Origin: Neptunomonas concharum
Lineage (GTDB): Bacteria > Pseudomonadota > Gammaproteobacteria > Pseudomonadales > Balneatricaceae
Direction: 5' to 3'
Length of the DNA stretch: 64,000 nt
Assembly: GCF_008630635.1 (NCBI RefSeq)
Contig: NZ_CP043869.1
Span: forward strand, 310,001-374,000
Shown here piece after piece: positions 55,668-64,000 of the stretch. The position numbers were made by a program, and so were the translations under genes. The notes under the pieces are model-generated. The model was not told the DNA's origin. It did no database searches and worked only from the letters and a program-made list of their open reading frames with translations. Each line of letters begins with the position of its first letter. Position 1 is the first letter of the stretch.

Positions 55668-56437
55668 TGCTAAGGCATTCTTTCAAAAAGGCACTCATAG
55701 CGAGTGCCTTTTTTGTCTCTGGGCTAGGCATCAATGATGCTCAGGCCAAATGTTCATTTCCTTCTCAATCAGAGCGTGTTTCCGTTCGACAGGTGCTAGA
55801 TGGTGATACATTGCTGCTATCTGATCGCCGCCGTGTGCGTTTGATCGGTATTAATACTCCTGAGCTAGACGATGACGGTGATTTGCAGCGGTGGGCCCAT
55901 CAAGCTAAAACGGTTCTTGAGGCATGGGTGGCTGATAGCGAAGGGGATGTTGTTATCTACCCTGGTTTGGAGAAACGAGATGCTTATGGGCGGATGCTTG
56001 CTTATGTGTCAGATCTCAATGGCGTGGATCTGGCTGAGCGTCTGCTAAAGAAGGGGTTAGCTTTTTCAATTGCGATGGCTCCTGAAGTCAGAAAGAAGCG
56101 TTGTTATTTTTCAGCGGAGCAGGCGGCTCGTAAAGCGCGGTTGGGGGTCTGGGGTGATAAGCTGACGCGGGTCCGAGATCTGAAGGAAGGGGGTTTTTCC
56201 CTCTTGAAAGGGATGGTGAGTCATCAATGGCGTTTGAAAACGGTTGATGTGTTGGTTCTGGATAATAAGCTGGCAGTTGTTTTTAAGCGTATAAGGTTGC
56301 CAGTTAACATGCTCGGCCAGACAGTCGAAGTTCGCGGTTGGGTTGTTACGCGTTCATTTAAAAGAGATCGGCTTTCTTTTCCTTACACGATCTATCTGAA
56401 TGATCGTGATAATTTATTGCTCATAGAGCAGGATTGA
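55667..56437 (+). CDS. Exported thermonuclease-like (SNase-fold) protein
   Basis: A 256-residue protein with a signal peptide ([17 protein letters not shown]..., cleavage likely after DAQA near residue 27). A staphylococcal-nuclease-like domain spans about residues 38-165: VLDGDTLLLSDRRRVRLIGINTPELD, then EKRDAYGRMLAYV and LLKKGLAFSI, carrying the Asp, Arg and Glu residues expected for Ca2+-dependent phosphodiesterase activity. A C-terminal extension of about 90 residues is unassigned. It is likely exported. The gene begins on the last base of rpmE's stop, and the rpmE terminator lies inside codons 7-16, so expression presumably depends on terminator readthrough. Confidence 0.82.
   Translation: MLRHSFKKALIASAFFVSGLGINDAQAKCSFPSQSERVSVRQVLDGDTLLLSDRRRVRLIGINTPELDDDGDLQRWAHQAKTVLEAWVADSEGDVVIYPGLEKRDAYGRMLAYVSDLNGVDLAERLLKKGLAFSIAMAPEVRKKRCYFSAEQAARKARLGVWGDKLTRVRDLKEGGFSLLKGMVSHQWRLKTVDVLVLDNKLAVVFKRIRLPVNMLGQTVEVRGWVVTRSFKRDRLSFPYTIYLNDRDNLLLIEQD
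55685..55714 (+). terminator. Rho-independent terminator of rpmE, inside the nuclease coding region
   Basis: AAAAA, then GGCACTC (55690-55696), a 5-nt ATAGC loop, GAGTGCC (55702-55708) and six Ts form a complete intrinsic terminator. It lies 18 nt past the rpmE stop and within the signal-peptide codons of the nuclease gene. Confidence 0.92.
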
Positions 56438-56552
56438 CGAAGATCAAATGATACCTTTGGTTCCCTATTTGGGCACTTTGGGAGGTTGTTCGTATTCCGG
56501 CTTTTCTATATGATTGAGCGTCCGTCTTTTGTTAAAAATTGGAAAAGCAACC

Positions 56553-57821
56553 ATGTCTGAAGATCTAAAACAAGCGGCATTGGATTACCACGAGTTTCCT
56601 CGTCCAGGTAAAATTAGTGTCGAGCTGACAACCTCAGCTGCAACTGCCCGTGATCTTGCGTTGGCTTATAGCCCTGGTGTAGCGGAACCTGTCCGCGAAA
56701 TTGCCAAAGATCCCGATAATGCCTATCGCTATACAGCCAAGGGTAACTTGGTGGCAGTGATCTCAAACGGTTCTGCTATTCTGGGTCTGGGTGATTTAGG
56801 TCCATTGGCTTCTAAGCCAGTAATGGAAGGTAAATCATTACTGTTCAAAAAGTTCGCTGGTATCGACTCGATCGATATTGAGGTGGATGCAGAAAGCCCA
56901 CAGGCTTTCATTGATACAGTTGCACGTATTGCAGAAACGTTTGGTGGTATTAATCTTGAAGATATCAAGGCGCCAGAGTGTTTCGAAATTGAGCGTGCCC
57001 TGATCGAACGTTGCAATATCCCTGTTTTCCATGATGATCAACACGGCACAGCTATTGTGACTGCCGCTGGCATGATCAACGCGTTAGAGTTAGCAGGGAA
57101 AAAACTTGAAGACGCTACTATCGTTACCCTAGGTGCAGGTGCAGCAGCAGTGGCATGTATGAAGCTACTGTTGAATATGGGAGCCAAGGTTGAGAACATT
57201 TATATGCTCGACCGTAAGGGTGTGATCCACTCTGGCCGTAATGACCTGACTACCGAGAAAGCAATTTTCGCAACAGAAACAGATAAGCGTACATTGGATG
57301 ACGCGATCAATGGTGCTGACGTTTTCGTTGGCCTGTCTGGTCCTAATCTTCTGTCTGCAGAGCAACTTAAAATGATGGCAGACAACCCTGTGGTGTTTGC
57401 TTGTGCTAACCCTGATCCTGAAATTCGTCCAGAAGTGGCTCATGAAGCGCGTTCGGATGTGATTATTGGCACAGGTCGTTCTGACTTCCCTAATCAGGTT
57501 AATAACGTATTGGGCTTCCCATTCATCTTCCGTGGTGCGTTGGATGTTCGTGCATCTGTAATCAATGAAGAGATGAAAGCAGCCGCGGTGCGTGCTTTGG
57601 CTGATTTGGCTAAAGAGCCTGTGACTCAGGAAGTGCTGGATGCTTATGGATTGGAGTCGTTGGAATTTGGGCGTGATTACATCATTCCTAAGCCTACGGA
57701 TTCTCGTTTGTTTAGCGCACTCTCAATGGCGGTTGCACAAGCTGCGATTGATACGGGCGTAGCGCGCTTACCTTTGCCTGCGTATTATCCTTTAACTACG
57801 CTGGATGCACTTTATAAATAA
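56553..57821 (+). CDS. NADP-type malic enzyme (short form)
   Basis: Malic enzyme decarboxylates malate to pyruvate and reduces NAD(P)+. The 422-residue protein from the ATG at 56553 starts MSEDLKQAALDYHEFPRPGKISVE, the bacterial MaeB-like start, and has AYSPGVAEPVREIA, GNLVAVISNGSAILGLGDLGPLASKPVMEGK, EDIKAPECFEIE (metal-binding), FHDDQHGTAIV and the GAGAAAVACMKLL dinucleotide loop. The C-terminal phosphotransacetylase-like domain of long MaeB enzymes is absent, as in the short form next to ponA in pseudomonads. A TTG start 13 codons earlier is less likely. Confidence 0.94.
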   Translation: MSEDLKQAALDYHEFPRPGKISVELTTSAATARDLALAYSPGVAEPVREIAKDPDNAYRYTAKGNLVAVISNGSAILGLGDLGPLASKPVMEGKSLLFKKFAGIDSIDIEVDAESPQAFIDTVARIAETFGGINLEDIKAPECFEIERALIERCNIPVFHDDQHGTAIVTAAGMINALELAGKKLEDATIVTLGAGAAAVACMKLLLNMGAKVENIYMLDRKGVIHSGRNDLTTEKAIFATETDKRTLDDAINGADVFVGLSGPNLLSAEQLKMMADNPVVFACANPDPEIRPEVAHEARSDVIIGTGRSDFPNQVNNVLGFPFIFRGALDVRASVINEEMKAAAVRALADLAKEPVTQEVLDAYGLESLEFGRDYIIPKPTDSRLFSALSMAVAQAAIDTGVARLPLPAYYPLTTLDALYK

Positions 57822-57840
57822 GTGTTTTAGGTGTAAGTAG

Positions 57841-57867
57841 AAAACCCGGCAATGCCGGGTTTTTTTA
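57841..57867. terminator. Bidirectional terminator between the malic enzyme gene and mrcA
   Basis: ACCCGGC and GCCGGGT around a 3-nt AAT loop, with As before and seven Ts after, end both converging transcripts. Confidence 0.93.
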
Positions 57868-57883
57868 TGTGCTGAAGAGTGTA

Positions 57884-60247
57884 TTAAAATATCTCTTCAG
57901 TTGAAGATCCTGAAGGGCTTCCGTGACTGTATGTACTTTCTTTTGGTGTTTGAGTGGCCTTGAAATACTCAAAAATTGTACCAGATTGACCCGAGCCTGC
58001 ACGTAGGCCTGTCGTTGGGTCAATTCTGAGTTGGATAATTCCCTCTGGTTGTGGAATCGGGGACTCTGGTTGATCAGCGAGAGCAGCTTTCATAAAGTCT
58101 ATCCAAATAGGTAGGGCTGCCGTGCCGCCATACTCTGATCTGCCTAATGGTGCTGGTTGATCGTAACCCACCCAGGCGCTGGCAACGATCTGGTTGTTGA
58201 AGCCGGTAAACCAAGCATCTTTCTGTTCGTTCGTTGTGCCTGTCTTTCCTGCGAGGTCATTACGCTCCAATACTCTCGCTTTAGTTGCAGTGCCTCGTCG
58301 GATTACATCCTGCAAAATACTATACAAGAGGAAGTTGGTTTGTTTGTCCATAATGCGTTGTGCAATAGGCATCTGATGGTTGTCTGATGTTTCAGAGCAT
58401 GTCTCACAAACCGTAGGGTGTTGATTGAGATAAATCGTATTGCCATTCTGGTCGTCGATTCTGTCGATAAAATAGGGTGATACTTTATAGCCGCCATTAG
58501 CAAAAGACGCATAGCCGGTTACCAGTTCAAGTGGTGTGACGTCGGCGCTTCCTAAGGAAAGCGACAAGTTTTGAGGAAGTCTTGCGGCATCAAAGCCGAA
58601 ACGTGTTAAGTACTCGACTGCGTTGCTGATCCCAATAGATCTTAATAGTCTGATTGAGACGAGATTGCGAGATTTGTATAGCCCTACTCGCAAACGTGTA
58701 GGGCCTGAGAAGTTTCGGCTTGAGTTTTCTGGCCTCCATCCACCATCCATTCCATCATCTTGCGTAACAACTGGAGCATCATTGATGATGCTCGCTGGAG
58801 TGAAGCCGTTTTCAAGCGCTGCTGCGTAAATGAAGGGTTTGAAGTTTGAACCTGGCTGGCGATGAGCCTGCGTTACGCGGTTGAATTTGTTGTGAGTGAA
58901 GCTAAACCCACCTACTAACGATCGAATGGCGCCGGTTTGTGGGGTAAGGGCTACGAGTGCGCCTTGTACTCTCGGGATTTGGGTTAGTTCCCATGTATCA
59001 GTTTCTGTGCTGATAATTCGCACCAAGTCTCCAGGTGTGACTACGTCGCTGGCAGTTTTTGGCGAAGGGCCGGTATAGTTGACCGTTTTGAATGCTTTCG
59101 CCCATTTCAAACCGTCCCAGTTAATTGATACAGTTTCACCATTTTTTCGAATAGCTGTCGCACTGTCTTCTGTAACTTCGAGTACGATTGCTGGTTCCAA
59201 TTGCGCAAAGCTGCTCTCATCTTTGAGTAACTCGACGATCTCTGGTATGGATAAGTTAGTAATATCTATTTGCTTTTCAGGACCTCTATAGCCGTGTCGT
59301 TTTACATAAGCAATCAATCCGTCCCTTACTGCTAGGTTGGCGCTGGTTTGCATCTTGCTATCAATCGTTGTGTAGACGGTGAAGCCGTCGGTATATAGCT
59401 CCTCTCCGTACTTTCCATACAGTTCGCTACGCACCATTTCTGCTATATAAGGTGCGTACAGCTCGATTTCCTTTGTATGGTATTTGGCTGTCACAGGTTT
59501 GGCCTGAGCTTCTTTCATTTGTTCGCTGGATATATACCCAAGACTCTGCATCCTCTCCAAGATCCAGTTTCTTCGTTCCAATGCTCTGGTTGGATTGGTG
59601 ATGGGGTTGAAAGCGGAAGGCGCTTTGGGTAACCCGGCAATCATGGCCAGTTGCTCAAGAGGGAGCTCGTTTATATCTTTGCCATAGTAAACATTGGCGG
59701 CTGCTTGAATGCCGTATGACCGATGCCCTAGGTATATTTTATTAATATAGAGTTCTAGTATTTCCTGCTTCGTCAGAGATCTCTCAATTTTCAGTGCCAG
59801 TAAGATCTCGTTAAATTTCCGCTCGAAAGTCTTATCCCGAGTTAAGAAGTAGTTTTTGGCGACTTGCATAGTGATCGTTGAGCCGCCGCTTTGGATCTTG
59901 CCGGTTGAGGCTAGCTGATAAGCTGCACGAGCTAGGCCGATAACGTCAATACCTGGATGCTCGAAGAAGCGGCTATCTTCTGCAGCTTGCAGTGCTTTAA
60001 TGAACTGTTCTGGGATCTCATCAAATGAGATGGGCGTACGTTTTTTCTCTCCAAACTCAGAGATAAGTTTCCCATCCGCAGAAAGTACTTTAAGGGGGGT
60101 TTGTAGTTTAATGTCTCTGAGTGTTTCGACATCCGGTAGGTTAGGGGCGAAGTGTTGATAGATTCCAAAGGCTGCAATAGCGCCTGCTAAAATGGCGATA
60201 ACACCAAGTATTAGAAAGAAACGGAGTAGCGATTTTAGGATGCGCAT
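57884..60247 (-). CDS. mrcA: Penicillin-binding protein 1A (bifunctional glycosyltransferase/transpeptidase)
   Basis: A 787-residue class A PBP that polymerises and cross-links peptidoglycan in the periplasm. It has a membrane anchor (about residues 8-30), a GT51 domain with catalytic E90 in AAEDSRFFEHPGID, then KIYLGHRSYGIQAAA, an OB-like insert and a transpeptidase domain: SxxK motif as SNFK in QPGSNFKPFIYAAALE, SRN in KSRNLVSIRL, and KTGTTNEQKDAWF. All motifs are intact. It is divergent from pilM, as ponA is in pseudomonads. Confidence 0.96.
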   Translation of the reverse strand: MRILKSLLRFFLILGVIAILAGAIAAFGIYQHFAPNLPDVETLRDIKLQTPLKVLSADGKLISEFGEKKRTPISFDEIPEQFIKALQAAEDSRFFEHPGIDVIGLARAAYQLASTGKIQSGGSTITMQVAKNYFLTRDKTFERKFNEILLALKIERSLTKQEILELYINKIYLGHRSYGIQAAANVYYGKDINELPLEQLAMIAGLPKAPSAFNPITNPTRALERRNWILERMQSLGYISSEQMKEAQAKPVTAKYHTKEIELYAPYIAEMVRSELYGKYGEELYTDGFTVYTTIDSKMQTSANLAVRDGLIAYVKRHGYRGPEKQIDITNLSIPEIVELLKDESSFAQLEPAIVLEVTEDSATAIRKNGETVSINWDGLKWAKAFKTVNYTGPSPKTASDVVTPGDLVRIISTETDTWELTQIPRVQGALVALTPQTGAIRSLVGGFSFTHNKFNRVTQAHRQPGSNFKPFIYAAALENGFTPASIINDAPVVTQDDGMDGGWRPENSSRNFSGPTRLRVGLYKSRNLVSIRLLRSIGISNAVEYLTRFGFDAARLPQNLSLSLGSADVTPLELVTGYASFANGGYKVSPYFIDRIDDQNGNTIYLNQHPTVCETCSETSDNHQMPIAQRIMDKQTNFLLYSILQDVIRRGTATKARVLERNDLAGKTGTTNEQKDAWFTGFNNQIVASAWVGYDQPAPLGRSEYGGTAALPIWIDFMKAALADQPESPIPQPEGIIQLRIDPTTGLRAGSGQSGTIFEYFKATQTPKESTYSHGSPSGSSTEEIF

Positions 60248-60392
60248 TGGTAGCCTTAAACTTTTTTCTGAGAAAAATGCATTATATCGACGCTAATATA
60301 GCCTCTCTAGATGAATTAGAGTTTAATTTTTCTTCATTTATAGCTAAAGTCTGTATATAAGGCGTAAATCTATATCTTTAAAGGGAAAACAC

Positions 60393-61454
60393 GTGGTCAT
60401 GTTCTTCGGAAAGAAAGCGGCTAGCTGGGTTGGAGTAGATATCGGCTCCTCGTCTGTTAAGCTTGTAGCTTTATCGAGACACGGCAGCACAATAGGGCTG
60501 GATGCCTATGCTACCGTATCGTTGCCCCCAACGGCCGTTGTTGATGGTAGTGTTCAAGAGGTTCAGCCTGTGGCTGAGGCCATCAGTCGGGCTGCCAAAA
60601 TATGTGGTCTTAAGCAGGCGTTAGCGGTGGCGGCGGTGCCTTCTTCTGCTGTTATCATCAAACGGATGGAGTTAAGTAAAGCGTTCACCAACATAGAGTT
60701 GGAAGATCAAGTTAAGGTTGAAGCCGATCAGTTCATTCCTTACCCGTTGGATGAGGTCGCTTTGGACTTTGAGGTTATTGGTGCATCCAGAGCGCATCCA
60801 GACCTTAATGAACTCTTGCTTGTGGCGTGCCGTCGAGATGATGTTGACCAGAGAGAAGATGCTATTAATGCGGCAGGCTTAAAATGCCAAATAGTGGATG
60901 TCGATACGTATGCTATGGAGCGGGTATTCCCTGTTCTGCTAACCGAACAGCATAGTAGTGAAGAGATGATTGCTATTGTAGATGTTGGCGCAGCTACACT
61001 GACATTAAATGTTCTACGGGATCAGAAAATTATCTACAATCGTGAACAGTCATTTGGCGGGAATGATTTAACAACGAGTATTCACCACCAATTTGGTATG
61101 TCGGTTGATGAGGTGGAGCAGGCCTTGCGTCTTGGTGAAATCAGCCAAGAGGTGCAGGAAGCGATGGTTCAGCCTTTCCGGTTTACTATTGCTCAGCAAG
61201 TCTCACGCGCACTGCAGTTCTTTTATTCATCTGGAGTGCAGCATCAGTTAACGAGAATTTACGTTTGTGGTGGTGCAACTGCTATTGATGGCTTGGTAGA
61301 TATACTGACAGAAGAGCTAGGGGTTCCGGTGAGTCTTGCCAACCCATTTGCGCAGATGGATATTGGATCGAGAGTGAATCGTGAGCGTCTTCTGAAAGAT
61401 ACGCCCTCCTTAGTTAAAGCGTGTGGCTTGGCATTAAGATCTTTTGATCAATAG
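60393..61454 (+). CDS. pilM: Type IV pilus assembly ATPase-like protein PilM
   Basis: PilM is a cytoplasmic, actin/FtsA-like protein that binds the N-terminus of PilN and anchors the inner-membrane pilus alignment complex. The 353-residue product has VGVDIGSSSVKLVAL near the start, the central IVDVGAATLTLNVL phosphate loop, EQSFGGNDLT and YVCGGATAIDGLVDIL near the end. Two starts are possible: GTG 60393, with GGGA 6 nt upstream, and ATG 60399, 12 nt away; GTG is preferred on spacing. It begins the pilMNOPQ operon. Confidence 0.95.
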   Translation: MVMFFGKKAASWVGVDIGSSSVKLVALSRHGSTIGLDAYATVSLPPTAVVDGSVQEVQPVAEAISRAAKICGLKQALAVAAVPSSAVIIKRMELSKAFTNIELEDQVKVEADQFIPYPLDEVALDFEVIGASRAHPDLNELLLVACRRDDVDQREDAINAAGLKCQIVDVDTYAMERVFPVLLTEQHSSEEMIAIVDVGAATLTLNVLRDQKIIYNREQSFGGNDLTTSIHHQFGMSVDEVEQALRLGEISQEVQEAMVQPFRFTIAQQVSRALQFFYSSGVQHQLTRIYVCGGATAIDGLVDILTEELGVPVSLANPFAQMDIGSRVNRERLLKDTPSLVKACGLALRSFDQ

Positions 61455-61463
61455 GGATGAATG

Positions 61464-62090
61464 ATGGCAAAAATTAATTTACGGCCCTGGCGAGAAGAGC
61501 AAGCTGCAGCAAGGCAAAAGGATTTCGTTACCAATTTGATTGCCACTGCACTGTGCGCAGCTGCTCTTGTTTTTTTAATGGGGTATTACTACGACATGCA
61601 AATGGATCGGCAGAATACGCGCAACAGCTTTCTTAAAACCAATATTTCCCAACTAGATGAAAAAATAAAAGAAATTGAAGACTTAAAACGTCAGCGTGAA
61701 CGATTATTGGAACGCTTGAATGCGATTCAAGCACTACAAGGCAACCGACCTGTGATCGTACGTAATTTTGATGAATTAGTCCGTGTATTACCGGATGGAC
61801 TTCATTACACAAGTCTGGAGCGTAAAGAGGGTGGTTTTGCAGAACAGAATCAGGAAACCATGCTGGCTGATGCTGTACGTATCAAAGGGTTAGCTGCACA
61901 GAATAAGGATGTTTCTGAGCTTATGCGTGGTTTTCAAGGCTCTATTTGGTTTGGAGAGGCTAATTTTTCGAAAGTTGTATCTTTAGATAGCAATGACTCC
62001 AAGCCGTCCAAAAAGGTCACGCTATCAGGCGTTCGGGAGTTTGACTTGACCGTACCGTTGGTCAAACCAAAAGCAGAGGAAGCGAAATGA
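61464..62090 (+). CDS. pilN: Type IV pilus inner-membrane protein PilN
   Basis: A 208-residue bitopic membrane protein starting MAKINLRPWREEQ, the PilM-binding motif INxxPWR, then one membrane helix (about residues 24-42) and a periplasmic coiled coil plus ferredoxin-like domain. It pairs with PilO in the periplasm. Two ATGs are adjacent (61461 and 61464); 61464 has the better spacing to AGGGA and matches the family start. The stop overlaps pilO by 4 nt (ATGA). Confidence 0.95.
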   Translation: MAKINLRPWREEQAAARQKDFVTNLIATALCAAALVFLMGYYYDMQMDRQNTRNSFLKTNISQLDEKIKEIEDLKRQRERLLERLNAIQALQGNRPVIVRNFDELVRVLPDGLHYTSLERKEGGFAEQNQETMLADAVRIKGLAAQNKDVSELMRGFQGSIWFGEANFSKVVSLDSNDSKPSKKVTLSGVREFDLTVPLVKPKAEEAK

Positions 62091-62695
62091 GCGTTCAATC
62101 ATCCTTTAAAAGTGCCTTTCAGGGATTTGATCCTAATAATCTTGATCTTAATGCTGCAGGAAACTGGCCTATCGGAATAAAGGTTATTGTTTACTTGCTG
62201 GTGCTAGGGTTGGTGATATTTGCGGGTATCCACTTTTATGTCAGTGAACATCACAACTTGCTAGAGAAAGAGATTCAGAAGGAAGCGCAACTAAAGCAAG
62301 AATATGAACGTAAGTCGTTTCAGGTTGCGAATTTGGCTGCCCTTCGTAAGCAGATGGAGGATGTGGAAGGAAAGTTCTCTGAATTGCTGGGGCAGCTCCC
62401 TACTCAAAAAGAAGTGCCGGGGCTTTTAGAAGATATCAGTGATATAGGTAAAGCAGCGGGACTGCAGATCGAGATTATAGCGCTTGAGGCAGAACGAAAG
62501 GATAAGTTCTACATTGAGCTGCCGATAAATATCGAAGTAAAAGGGGTTTATCATCAACTAGGACAATTTGTGAGCGGGGTGGCGGCTATTGAACGTATCG
62601 TTACGCTTCACGATTATAAAATTGAGCCTACTGATGATGGACAATTAAGGATGGTGATCAGTGCGAAGACATACCGCTATGATGATGAAGAGTAG
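62087..62695 (+). CDS. pilO: Type IV pilus inner-membrane protein PilO
   Basis: A 202-residue bitopic protein: one membrane helix (about residues 28-48, IKVIVYLLVLGLVIFAGIHFYV), a coiled coil (about 50-105), and a periplasmic domain with LPTQKEVPGLLEDISDIGKAAGLQIE and VKGVYHQLGQFVSGVAAIERIV. It forms the PilN/PilO heterodimer that links PilM to PilP/PilQ. It overlaps pilN by ATGA and is followed by pilP after 19 nt. Confidence 0.95.
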   Translation: MSVQSSFKSAFQGFDPNNLDLNAAGNWPIGIKVIVYLLVLGLVIFAGIHFYVSEHHNLLEKEIQKEAQLKQEYERKSFQVANLAALRKQMEDVEGKFSELLGQLPTQKEVPGLLEDISDIGKAAGLQIEIIALEAERKDKFYIELPINIEVKGVYHQLGQFVSGVAAIERIVTLHDYKIEPTDDGQLRMVISAKTYRYDDEE

Positions 62696-62714
62696 TAGGA
62701 AAAGGAGTTCTGTT

Positions 62715-63248
62715 GTGAGAGCATTCGCAGCGCTGGCTCTGTTGACGACACTATCGGGATGTATCTGGGTAGAGGATACCAGCGATTTGTCACAGTTTGT
62801 CACAGATGTACAAGCTAAGCCTAAGGGTAGAATTGAGCCTTTGCCAACATTTGAACCTTATCATAGCTTTGTCTATCAGGGGGCGAGCTTACGGGACCCG
62901 TTTGTGCCGTTAGTCAAAGTTGAGTCTTCTCTCGTTAACTTTGAATTGGATGATAGTGACGGTCTGCAGCCTGATTTTGATCGCCCAAGAAGCTATCTGG
63001 AACAGTTTTCAGCTGATGATCTGTCTATGGTTGGTACAATAGGAAAGGCAGAAGAAAAGCATTTCTGGGCCCTGATTTTGGATGAGAACAAAGAGATCCA
63101 CCGGGTCGCAATCGGTGACTATTTAGGACTGGATTTTGGGCGTGTAGTAGCTGTCTCTGAACAGCAAATAGACGTTATTGAGATTATTTCAAATGGGCGT
63201 GGAGGCTGGATGCAGCGCCCTAGAAGTATTGAGCTGACTGAGCAGTAA
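62715..63248 (+). CDS. pilP: Type IV pilus lipoprotein PilP
   Basis: PilP is an inner-membrane lipoprotein that bridges PilN/PilO to the PilQ secretin. I propose a GTG start at 62715: AGGAG (62703-62707) is 7 nt upstream and just follows the pilO stop, giving 178 residues and a short signal with lipobox LSGC (cysteine at residue 16). Longer in-frame ATG starts near 62679-62685 lie inside pilO without a ribosome-binding site, but would also give a positively charged signal. The conserved SLRDPFVP segment and the beta-rich C-terminal domain (MVGTIGKAEEKHFWALI) follow. Confidence 0.9.
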   Translation: MRAFAALALLTTLSGCIWVEDTSDLSQFVTDVQAKPKGRIEPLPTFEPYHSFVYQGASLRDPFVPLVKVESSLVNFELDDSDGLQPDFDRPRSYLEQFSADDLSMVGTIGKAEEKHFWALILDENKEIHRVAIGDYLGLDFGRVVAVSEQQIDVIEIISNGRGGWMQRPRSIELTEQ

Positions 63249-63267
63249 TTGAGCAAAGGATAGAAAG

Positions 63268-64000
63268 ATGAAAAATGTGAGTTCCTATTTTCACTCTCGG
63301 ATGCAGGGGACACCTATGAAGATGCTGAGATTATTGCTTTGTTTGTCTCTGCTTGGCTTGTTAGTGGAGAAATCGTTTGCAGGTGATGTTTCCTTGCAAA
63401 ATACCTCATTTGTGACACTGCCTGGTAACAAGGTGGAAGTAAAGCTAGATTTTGATGGGGCACCACCAGTGCCTAAAGCTTACTCTATCGATAGCCCTCC
63501 ACGTATAGTATTGGACTTCTGGGGAGTGGCGAACGATCTGGGTAAGAAAACGCTAGATGTTAGAACGGGCATTGTTAGCTCACTCAATTTTGCTCAGGGT
63601 GATGGGCGCTTACGCATAGTTACCAATCTTCAGGGAATGACAGATCATCATACTTTTACTGAAGGTAATAGCCTTTTTATCGTATTTGGTGAGAAAAATA
63701 GTTCCTCGGGTCAGCCGGTTGTTACGGCCGCTTCTCCCATGGCTCAGGCTCAAACTACTCGTGAAGTGTACGATGATCGTACACGTGTTCAGGGCATTGA
63801 TTTCGAACGTGTCGATGGTGGTATAGGGCGCGTCGTTGTTACCTTGTCAGATGATAGAGCAGGCCTTGAAATCGACGAAGAAGGCAACAATGTTGCCGTT
63901 AATCTCAGTGGGGCTATGCTATCTGAGGGTTTGCAGCAGCGCGTTAATGTTCAAGATTTTGCTACACCCGTTATGTTTGTTGATGCCATGGCCTCAGGTC
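63268..64000 (+). CDS. pilQ: Type IV pilus secretin PilQ, N-terminal part (runs off the window)
   Basis: 244 codons are present from the ATG at 63268, after AGGA 10 nt upstream. The signal peptide follows an extended N-region (MKNVSSYFHSRMQGTPMKMLRLLL), with cleavage likely after SFAG near residue 40; an internal ATG at 63316 is an alternative start. Two AMIN-type repeats are visible: VEVKLDFDGAPPVPKAYSIDSPPRIVLDFWGV and VEGGIGRVVVTLSDDRAGLEI-like IDFERVDGGIGRVVV. These bind peptidoglycan ahead of the secretin. The N1/N2 and secretin domains lie beyond the edge. Confidence 0.93.
   Translation, partial: MKNVSSYFHSRMQGTPMKMLRLLLCLSLLGLLVEKSFAGDVSLQNTSFVTLPGNKVEVKLDFDGAPPVPKAYSIDSPPRIVLDFWGVANDLGKKTLDVRTGIVSSLNFAQGDGRLRIVTNLQGMTDHHTFTEGNSLFIVFGEKNSSSGQPVVTAASPMAQAQTTREVYDDRTRVQGIDFERVDGGIGRVVVTLSDDRAGLEIDEEGNNVAVNLSGAMLSEGLQQRVNVQDFATPVMFVDAMASG

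Noticed and set aside
1-64000. tRNA, rRNA, CRISPR, IS elements or prophage genes
   Set aside because: No cloverleaf with CCA end, no regularly spaced repeats, and no transposase, integrase or phage structural gene was seen on either strand.

Overview
The window reads as one continuous piece of chromosome from a gammaproteobacterium, most likely a marine member of the Oceanospirillales (Neptunomonas/Amphritea/Marinobacterium-like). This rests on moderate G+C by eye, on gene orders shared with Pseudomonas and its relatives (gshB next to tonB; metK/tkt/epd/pgk/fba; ubiE/DUF971/hslU/hslV/SPOR/argS/priA facing rpmE; malic enzyme, ponA, pilMNOPQ), and on two chemoreceptors, a c-di-GMP phosphodiesterase and type IV pilus genes. 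I see no tRNA, rRNA, phage, IS element or CRISPR. The genus is inference; the gene orders are read directly.

Region by region. 0-5.4 kb (minus strand): start of tonB, gshB, rsmE, an EAL-domain signalling protein and metK. 5.7-11.1 kb (plus): central carbon cluster tkt, epd, pgk, fba. 11.2-12.6 kb: a MarC membrane protein, a YidB/DUF937-like protein and a cold-shock protein. 12.9-17.4 kb (minus): a chemoreceptor, a class II Sir2 deacylase and a CPA1/RCK cation-proton antiporter. 17.6-23.7 kb: the most distinctive metabolic locus, in which the two halves of D-glutamate cyclase (DUF1445 and DUF4392) flank 5-oxoprolinase pxpABC, followed by a LysR regulator and a D-amino-acid transaminase. 24-27.1 kb: a 1050-residue secreted protein with four Fn3-like modules and a parallel beta-helix, AT-rich towards its 3' end. 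27.2-42.5 kb: mixed housekeeping and accessory genes (EamA exporter, CorA, malate synthase G, thioesterase, MscK-like channel, alpha/beta hydrolase, serA, ppnP, LysR/MFS pair, an Ada-AlkA fusion with ogt, parvulin). 42.6-50.9 kb: FAH hydrolase, DUF2927 protein, hemJ, ubiJ, ubiE, DUF971, hslUV behind a sigma-32-type promoter, a SPOR protein and argS. 51-64 kb: a second chemoreceptor sitting between argS and priA, then priA, rpmE, a secreted nuclease, malic enzyme, PBP1A and pilMNOP with the start of pilQ.

The best candidate for something little described is the 17.6-23.7 kb locus. Its genes together suggest a route from D-amino acids through D-glutamate and 5-oxoproline back to glutamate, with a 21-bp palindrome before the operon and a dyad before the transaminase gene. 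Other points worth a look are an intrinsic terminator lying inside the signal-peptide codons of the nuclease gene after rpmE, the Sir2 gene overlapping an NAD-type RCK antiporter, and the large beta-helix protein.
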